Both the position numbers and the translations under genes were made by a program. DNA of 64,000 bases from Sclerodactyla briareus (Eukaryota; Echinodermata; Holothuroidea; Dendrochirotida; Sclerodactylidae). The notes under the pieces were generated by a model, which worked only from the letters and a program-made list of their open reading frames with translations, had not been told where the DNA came from and made no database searches. Shown one piece after another: positions 57,136-64,000 of this stretch. The stretch lies in assembly GCA_026419785.1 (NCBI GenBank), contig JAODTK010003554.1, positions 62,001 to 126,000 of the forward strand, written 5' to 3'. Numbering within the stretch: position 1 is the first letter of the stretch; the number at the start of each line of letters is the position of its first letter.

Positions 57136-59366
57136 CTCCCGCCCAGTTGCGAGTGAAATGACACACCCCAAAGTCGGCTCTGTATATGACGTTCGAGGAA
57201 TGGATGAAGGCCAGTCTCATCAAGCCTCCGACAGATGTACTGGGCTCTGGCCAGAGCAGACGTCAGTGTAGAACCGTGTGGCTAAGCCGGACGCACCCTC
57301 ATTTATAGTCGGCATGTGATTTGGGCGACGTGACTCGCATTCATCAGAAATATGTTCTGTTTGACAGCCGCCTACAGTTCACTCCATGATGTTATACTTA
57401 CGCATAATTGGTGTTTCTGCCAGACGCATCCGATGTGTATTTCCAAATCATTTATGCTGTTTCTGTGCTTCCGTAATAGATTGTTTGACTTTCACATGTT
57501 TCCTGAAACGGGGTAACACTCACTAAAGACGTTCCAGAATCTTGCACAATGACGTACCATCAATACTATGAAGCAACAAAGGTGCGCGCGGGGGCAGATA
57601 GAGAGTCAACAAACTGAATGTGTTTATCAAAGTTATAGGGCGCCTCCTCATTTTGAGTTTGTGGTCTCTGAAGAAACTTTTGGACAGGGCACCACAATAC
57701 GCACACGATACACGCTCTAATGTCCTCTCCAGTTAATATAATGGCTCCATGGTCTCAATGACCCACACTTGACTGGCCATGCCCATGGTAGAGGGCATGT
57801 TTTACAATTGACAAGTGCATCATTACGATGGGATGGACACAGAATCTTGAGGCTATTAAATGCAACGATCGGCAACAACCATGCGTGATATAATTGGTTG
57901 AAGATCCAAGATGTTTGACAGTCAGAATTGAAAATAGCAGGAATAGAACAGTTGCAACGTTCATTTGTTTGCCAGACGTTTATTAGTGTTCTGAATTGCA
58001 GATGGTTCACATCAAGTTCCTAGACAAACCCCCATGACAAATGATCTGAAAATTATGATCATTAACATTTAATCAATCAATTCCACATGTGACAGGAACT
58101 TCCACCATCACCCTTCCCCAATTTTGACCGATGATGCGTACATTCCAACATTACGAAAATCTTGTTATTAACATTGTTGTTACAGCGGTTACTAGGACTA
58201 ATTGAGAAAGGTTATAGATACTCAAGTTAATGTTGAACTAACATGAATGAAATGTACTGATTCGATTCAGAATAAGTCATTTAACCCCAACATGCAATTA
58301 TGACACACATACCAACTATAAGATTTCAACTTGATGAGAAAACGCCTCCCGCTCCTCCGAATCCTCTAACGAACGTTACCACTATATCCAGAACAAGCAA
58401 GAAAAAATTGACTTTACTCCTACTGTACTTGTATTACTGTACTTGTAAAACTCTACCATCCCCCCCCCCCCCCCCCTTCCACACACTCCTAGGAATAAGA
58501 AAACATGATACGCAAGTTCTCCATTTAATTGAAGCTAGGACAGAACAAAATGTTGTAGATTGATACACAAAATATTAATCAAATCAAATCAAATCATTAA
58601 TTAGAGTAGACTGTTAACCATGCCATCACAGAGGATATATAAACTGGAAGAATAATTGACCACAACTTGAAATGGTCTGGAAAGGAATAAGTGAGAATTT
58701 GCAGGCTTGTCTGAAGCTCGAGTGTGTGAGAACTTAACTATCTGCCATTCGCTTTCTAGCTTGACAAATGGGCAATTTATTACTGGCTGTATTGGTCCTG
58801 AAGGAGAACACGAGAATTTTCAATTCTTGTCGCTGACTTGTTCAGATCAGACAAACTATATGTGGAGGCTGGAGAGGCTCCAATCCGTGCTGTTCAACGT
58901 TTTCCTGTGGACTACAGCGGTCGTACCCACCCCCCACCCCACATTTATTATATTGTCCCAACAATATCAATTCATCCCAGTCTTCACTCTCATTTTCAAT
59001 ATGTTAGTGATGTGAGTCCGGGGACAATTTTCCTGTGATTAGGGTATTGTAGTTTTCTTCAGGTGAGAGGGAGAGGAAGGGCCTAAAAAACTTTCAGCTA
59101 TTTTGTTCCTACAGTGTTCCGCGCACCACCGAGCCACCCCCGACACCTAGTCAGTCATTGGCTTAGGCAGGGCTACAGCTCCCCGCAGTTACACGCTGGA
59201 ATCACGTAATTCCACATCCTGTTCCCGAGACCATGTTCTCCACCAAGTTATCTGTAGTTGACACTCAGCATTTCTGGTGCTTGTGGCCATTCGACAAATT
59301 TTAGCTTTTTTTTGAGGATTCTGTGCCCCCACAATATTCCTCTCTCTGTAGGCGAGGGTGATCTTC
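57136..59366. other. No gene seen; includes EIF3A 3' flank
   Basis: Unassigned DNA. C-runs occur at 58452-58467. The last few hundred bases before 59367 are the likely EIF3A 3' UTR on the minus strand. Confidence 0.45.
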
Positions 59367-60694
59367 CTAACGCCTTTAACGGTGGTCCATCCGTCCTCGT
59401 TTACCGCTGGTGCTGCTTTTTGAGGGGCTTCCTGTGCAGGGTCCTCCTGTTTCCTGGGTATCTCTTTCCTGGGGGGTTCTCTCCCTTCCCTCACTCCCCC
59501 CTCATCCTGACCCCTGGGTGGACCTGGGTGGACCCCTGTCCCTCCCACCGCCATCATCCCTTCGCCATGCACCTCTGTCCATCTTGGCGGTCTTGTTGCG
59601 GTCCACGATCATGCGCCTTGGACGACATCATCATCATCTTCTTGGGCCTCGATCATCATCTCTTCTAGGGCCACGATCGTCATCCCGCCGGTATGGTGGC
59701 ACGATCATCATCTCTTCGGGGTCTCGGTCATTCTTCGGTTACGGTCCACGGTGTTCCCCTCCTGGGTCCACGATCGTCACGCCAACCATCTCTGGGTGGT
59801 CCACCTCTAAAGCCACCTCTTGGTTCACTGCGGTCCCCACCACGCCAGTTCCCACCCTCATCTGGCCTAGCCCCCTCCTCACGCCACCCACTACCCCTTG
59901 GTGGCCCTCGATCATCCCTACCTCGTCCCAGCCCATCCCGCCTTACTCCCGGTCTCGGCCAAACCCGCCACGATCACTTCTGCGGAAGCCACGGTCCATC
60001 TCTGCCGTAATCCCGGTTCCCTGCCCCCACCCTCACGGTTCTCCCGAGGAGGATCATCACGGGGCGGTTCGCCGGCAGCTTGACGAGATTCGCTCTCCTG
60101 GAGGTCACGGTCCCTGGCCTCTGCACGACGTGCTTCAAACTCCCGGCCGAAGTCTGGTTCGTCCTTGCGGATGTCGTGAGCCCACTATCATAAAAATGGG
60201 ACACCACGGGCTCCCTCTCCCTGGGCTGCTCCTCTCCCTGGGGTGGGGTCCCGTCTGGCGGGGGTCCCTTTGCATCCTCCCTATGTGGTGCTCTGTCATT
60301 CCGAGGCCAGGTCCCCCATCCACACCTCGGGGCCGTTCAACCTCACGCCGCGGTGGACCATCCTCAACAGGGCGGGGAGCCATCTCCTCTCTTGGTGGAC
60401 GGGGTATTTCTCGAGGCGGGCGTTCGATAGGTGGTCGGTCCCCATCCCTACGTACCTCTCTTGGGCCTTCGTTGTAAGGTCCACGTCCAGCATCCCGAGG
60501 GGGCCTGTCTCGGCGCCAGTCATCTCTTGGAGGGCTATCGCGTGGAGGGCCATCGCGTGGAGGGCCATCACGTGGAGGGACATCACGTGGTGGTGGACCA
60601 TCTCGTGGCGGGCCATCACGACGCCAGGTGTCCTCACGTTCCCCTCTTGGTGGGCCCCACCCACCTTCTCCTCTCTGAAGCGGGGACGCCAAGG
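59367..60694 (-). CDS. EIF3A: EIF3A 3' coding part (Arg/Asp/Pro-rich tail to stop), frameshifted
   Basis: eIF3a is the largest, scaffold subunit of the eIF3 complex that recruits mRNA to the 40S ribosome. Its long C-terminal tail is charged and repetitive. On the minus strand, after a CAGTCAG acceptor, the sequence gives PWRPRFREE, then WGPPRGEREDTWRRDGPPRD, GPPRDGPPRDSPPRDDWRRD RPPRD and EVRRDGDRPPIERPPREIPR. Later it gives GNWRGGDRSEPRGGFRGGPP and RDGWRDDRGPRR, and ends NEDGWTTV(K)RR with TAG at 59367-59369. Vertebrate eIF3a ends DEDGWTTVRR. Several one-base losses switch frames. Additional small introns within this span cannot be excluded. The PCI domain and spectrin-like exons must lie to the right of the window or in unread parts. 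Confidence 0.85.
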
Positions 60695-61122
60695 CTGACT
60701 GATGGGGTAGAATGGATAACAACAAATCAATTGGCAACGATCTGTGCCATAGGAAAGTGTCACTGAGGTCAAACAATTTTCGGGATTCATAAATACATGG
60801 GACCTATGTATGTAGAATTTAGTGTGTAAAGTGTGAATTATAACCGGTGAACAAATTCTATACTAAACACCGGCTGACTAATTAAGGATGAGCGCGCAAC
60901 ACGCAATGCATTGCGTTCAGACATACGCGCACAAAGGCAAACGCGCGGCAAATTCAACAAGTCGACGCGGTTTAGCTGTCGCAAACAGGATCGCGATGTA
61001 CAAGTTGCATGCGCGCGTGTAGCTTGCACAATTTATCCAACACTCCTTGAAATGTTTAGCCAATTTTAGGCATTATTATCACACTTTTCGTATGAAACAA
61101 TAAGTAAAGTGAATGTTTACTT
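60695..61122. other. Probable EIF3A intron
   Basis: AT-rich intronic DNA on the upstream side of the EIF3A tail exon. No coding sequence recognised. Confidence 0.5.
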
Positions 61123-61240
61123 GGGCCTTTGTTTTCGAATTGAAACCGGTTTGATGTCATAATATTCGTGAAAAAGCCCTCGGGCTTTTCTAACCGCCTA
61201 TTATGACGTCATCCCAGTTTTAATTCTGCAACAAAGGCCC
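61123..61240. repeat. 118-bp foldback (MITE-like hairpin)
   Basis: The left arm starts GGGCCTTTGTT and ends TGATGTCATAATA. The right arm, read in reverse complement, is GGGCCTTTGTT...GATGACGTCATAATA. The centre contains the perfect inner palindrome AAAAGCCC/GGGCTTTT at 61173-61190. The two arms agree at about four of five positions. It lies in the likely EIF3A intron. Confidence 0.85.
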
Positions 61241-62540
61241 TCGTATCTGTTCATATTCCTAGTAAACCTACATACTCATTCTGTCACGATCACGCTACTC
61301 AATTATCGAGCCTAACTAAAAATTGGTTATTTTATTTTTTCCAACAAATGGAATTGGTTGCGCCATCGACGCAAGCATTACGAGCACTGACCACATTTTT
61401 TTTTTTTATAGATGTACGACAGCTATACTTACCGAAGAAAATGAACAGGGATATGTATAATTTCGAAGGTCCTACCGGGCGGGTGCTGAGAGTTACTAAA
61501 CAAAATTGACCACTCATAACACCAAGGTCCGACTTCCAGTCGAGCCTATCCCAGTCCCACCTGCCAATCCTGATTATGTTAGCTCTTAATGAAGTATGTC
61601 ATCCTTGCATTCGGCGGGCCAACCGCTTGCGTGGCTCTGGACCTAGGTCATTGCGTTCATTCCGTTCCTGGAGGGGTTTAGGTATTGTGATAACAAGTCG
61701 GGCATCACATACCACACTGCCTAAGAGATTCCTCTGAACTTTCACAGAATGAAGAAAAATGGGTGGAAATTTCCCAGTAAGTAGCGTAGGATTAGGAGTG
61801 AATCCTAGGGGAAAGTGGGAGTGGGTTAGGGTAAGACCGTTGTAGATTCACAGGAGCAGTTTTTAGTCAATACCTTATTCATTTCATAATAGAAGGTCCC
61901 ATCTGAATAGAAGTGCTGCATTTTTGAGACCAAATTTGTGATTTTTGTATCCTACAGAAGCAGCACAATGAGTCCAAAACAACATTTCCGTAGAAATTTT
62001 AAAACCGAAGGGACCCTAAATGAATCAGATTTCATGAATTCTATGTTTTCGACTTTCCTAGGTTTATGACTTTTTAGATACTTTCTGCTTATGTTTCTGC
62101 TCGGGTTCCTTTTTTGGTACAATGTTCCTTGCACATGAGGGCACTTCTATTAGAACGATAGGGTACTTACTCAACACCAACAGGCCAAGAATAGCAAGGG
62201 CTAACTGATGTGAACATCTACGCAAAGCATCATCCATATTGGGTGGCCCCACAGAGCAATACACGAAAGATTTGAACGGGAAAGCCTAGAGGCTCATTGA
62301 TTCCGACTGATTCCGAGCTAGGCAAATGGTCAATTCACAGGTTTACGGTTCACAAACCTTCACCCCTACTGACCTCAAATGACCTTTGACATGTCCCAAA
62401 AATTACAAGCTACTGGACGCATTGCAGGTTAAACACCTGAGGCCTCATCTGGACCATTTTTGTCATTTAACAGATGGGGAATGTATTGAGAGCCAGTTTG
62501 CATAATGCCATGCCCGAAGAAATCAGGTAACTATTACTGA
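61241..62540. other. Probable EIF3A intron, no gene confirmed
   Basis: A plus-strand stretch at 61590-61710 translated as IRRANRLRGSGPRSLRSFRS then WRGLGIVITSRASHTTL has a flavour of the N-terminal region of LINE ORF2 proteins, but is too weak to call. The rest is unremarkable. Confidence 0.4.
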
Positions 62541-62544
62541 TAGG

Positions 62545-62784
62545 TTAAGTGACACCCCCATGGCAAGCGCTGGCAGTCTCGTAGTCCGAACCCTCGAGGG
62601 GTGGACCTCTCTCGTCCGCCCTCCTTGGCCGGGTCATCGCCACCGACCCCCCCCCCCCTAGCGCCAGCTGTCGCGAATCTTCATTTGGGGGACGGACCTC
62701 GTGGGCCAGGGACGTCTCAGCTGCCATCCTTTCTCTTTCCATCCTTTCTTCATCCTCTCCCGCTCTGGGGGACCGGAGGACTCA
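62545..62784 (-). CDS. Possible upstream EIF3A tail exon
   Basis: After a CCGGTCCCCCAG acceptor-like site the minus strand reads AGEDEERMERERMAAE, and in other frames DSWR near 62670 and DDPAKEGGRERS near 62610-62640. The Arg/Glu/Asp/Trp-rich composition resembles the charged tail of eIF3a, and strand and position (upstream of the tail exon) fit. It contains a 12-base G-run, and I can read no single frame through it. It may be unrelated GC-rich sequence. Confidence 0.3.
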
Positions 62785-62789
62785 AGCAT

Positions 62790-64000
62790 ATTGCATCTTG
62801 ACGCTTGCAACGTTCCGGGGATTTACCTATTTCCATCCTTCTAAGATTTCAAGGTGCAGAGTGGCAGCCAATTAACTGTCCCCCAGACATGAGGGTGGGG
62901 GCGGGGACCCTAATGCTGAACCCCGTCAATTTTGGAATGTGGGGTTTCGATATATCTTCATTTGCCCTGTGTTAGTACAACGGAGATCTCCTTACATGAC
63001 CATTGCGGCCACTATAATCACTTCTGGGCAGTCTTGTGCCCATCCCAGACATACGTCTCTTCTTTCCCATTGTCTGGTCCCAGCCGATTCTCTCCATCTA
63101 GCATCGAAATTTCATAGATGCACGATTACTTCTTTTCAATCCTTACTATCTGCATTTGCTAGGATTTTCGTTTTAAAATCTTTCATCATCATCACAGCCA
63201 ACCTCATCCATTTGTTAGACAATAACTTTTCGATACTGTTTTGACCAGGGATGCTTGATATGTACTTCACTTCACTGGAATCAGATGAGTAGTGGTGTGA
63301 AATGAGATATGAGTCATTCCAAGGAGCTGTAAGGGCTGATCATGTTAGCTAAAATTCAAGATCGTGTCCAGGAGGGGTAGCCATAAGCCCTGAGGGTGGT
63401 TTTGTCATGTTCAGAGAATGAATGATAGCACTGGGTTAAATTCAGGTCAAGGTGGCTGCTCAGCACAGTAGTGCTGGACAGTGGAATAAATCCACACCTT
63501 TTCAAGGGGGCGTGGGGACCCCATGTTCATGTAGCGCCCCGAGCGCGACCCCAAGTTTGTGTCTCCAAATAATGAGATGTGCAGGCATTTACACTTGTAG
63601 TACGTACTGTAGTTGTAAGTAAAAACGATTTTTTTAATTAGTTTTCGGGGTGAATTTTGTAGGATTTTCACTGCGAATGTTCAAATTTGGGTAAATTTTG
63701 GGTACCCTCACATTTTCTTCCTTCATTTTTAAACAAGCCTGCGACCCCACAACAATTGCTTCATGACCCATGGGAACCATGTGCTAGGGATGATGTGATG
63801 TTGTAAGTTTTGTATAAGCGACATCAACAGCTATCAAGGTATGACCGGGCCTTGGCCAAATACCGCCCGTCAAAGAGAGAGCGCTCATTGCGGTGGATCT
63901 ACATCAATACGGCCAGGGTAGCTCAATGAGCCCAACTTGGCTTCCTTAACCGTAAAAATCAAATCAACTAGAAAATCAAATGATGAGTGTTCCTGGTCCT
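62790..64000. other. No gene seen at right end
   Basis: Unassigned, probably intronic to EIF3A or flanking. A 101-codon plus frame at 62939-63244 has no recognisable motif. Confidence 0.4.

Noticed and set aside
59410-60477. 355-codon plus-strand frame rich in Pro, Ser and Arg
   Set aside because: It is the opposite strand of the EIF3A Arg/Asp/Pro-rich tail. The minus strand carries the recognisable family residues and the WTTV...RR stop, so the plus frame is a shadow.
60135-60776. 213-codon minus-strand frame taken as one protein starting at MFDLSDTFLW
   Set aside because: The first residues are intron. Coding similarity begins only after the acceptor near 60695, and the C-terminal part runs into a wrong frame after a base loss.
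1-64000. CRISPR array or bacterial operon
   Set aside because: Repeats found are degenerate, of 80-300 bp and without regular spacers. Gene structure is eukaryotic throughout.

Overview
This is a window of nuclear DNA from an invertebrate animal. The genes have short exons with GT/AG introns, most of the DNA is transposon-derived and AT-leaning, and long G/C homopolymers are frequent. The gene and transposon content (a ciliary CFAP58, a YR retrotransposon with split direct repeats, hAT, non-LTR and tRNA-SINE remnants) suggests a marine invertebrate. An echinoderm or other deuterostome is my guess, but the sequence does not fix the phylum. There is no prokaryotic or organellar content and no CRISPR array.

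Three conserved genes can be recognised. (1) CFAP58 (coiled-coil ciliary/flagellar protein) lies on the minus strand. Ten exons run from 13887 down to 83, with the 3' half continuing off the left edge. (2) GRPEL1 (mitochondrial GrpE nucleotide-exchange factor) lies on the plus strand, with its last two coding exons at 50398-50637 and 51261-51452. (3) The 3' end of EIF3A (largest eIF3 subunit, Arg/Asp/Pro-rich tail) lies on the minus strand at 59367-60694, with a doubtful further exon near 62.6 kb. All three keep splice sites and family-specific residues but carry single-base frameshifts, mostly explained by one missing base. A sequence-accuracy problem explains this better than decay of three genes. 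I see no functional coupling between the genes.

Mobile elements fill the rest. The clearest is a degraded Ngaro-type (DIRS order) retrotransposon at 15417-19954 with gag-like, RT, RNase H and tyrosine recombinase regions and an A1-ORFs-B1-A2-B2 repeat layout. There are three non-LTR fragments (about 0.69-1.08, 3.64-4.03 and 38.38-38.87 kb) and a hAT transposon at 39406-42452 with a transposase C-terminus and GAGTC-rich ends. A related hAT-like element lies at 28360-31107. Two foldback elements (13.3-13.6 and 42.47-43.05 kb), a 118-bp hairpin (61.1 kb) and two tRNA-derived SINEs are also present.

Several non-coding repeat families share one architecture: fixed, often palindromic ends enclosing a variable number of 100-300 bp internal units. 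One such family has units full of AGGTCA half-sites and copies near 21, 23, 29, 54 and 55 kb. Another has three direct copies at 27.0, 35.1 and 43.6 kb. The most unusual local structure is a minisatellite at 1170-1803. Its roughly 85-bp unit is the 3' end of a CFAP58 coding exon together with its splice donor.

I did not find a clearly new multi-gene system. The best leads are the exon-derived minisatellite, the modular AGGTCA element family and the large foldbacks.
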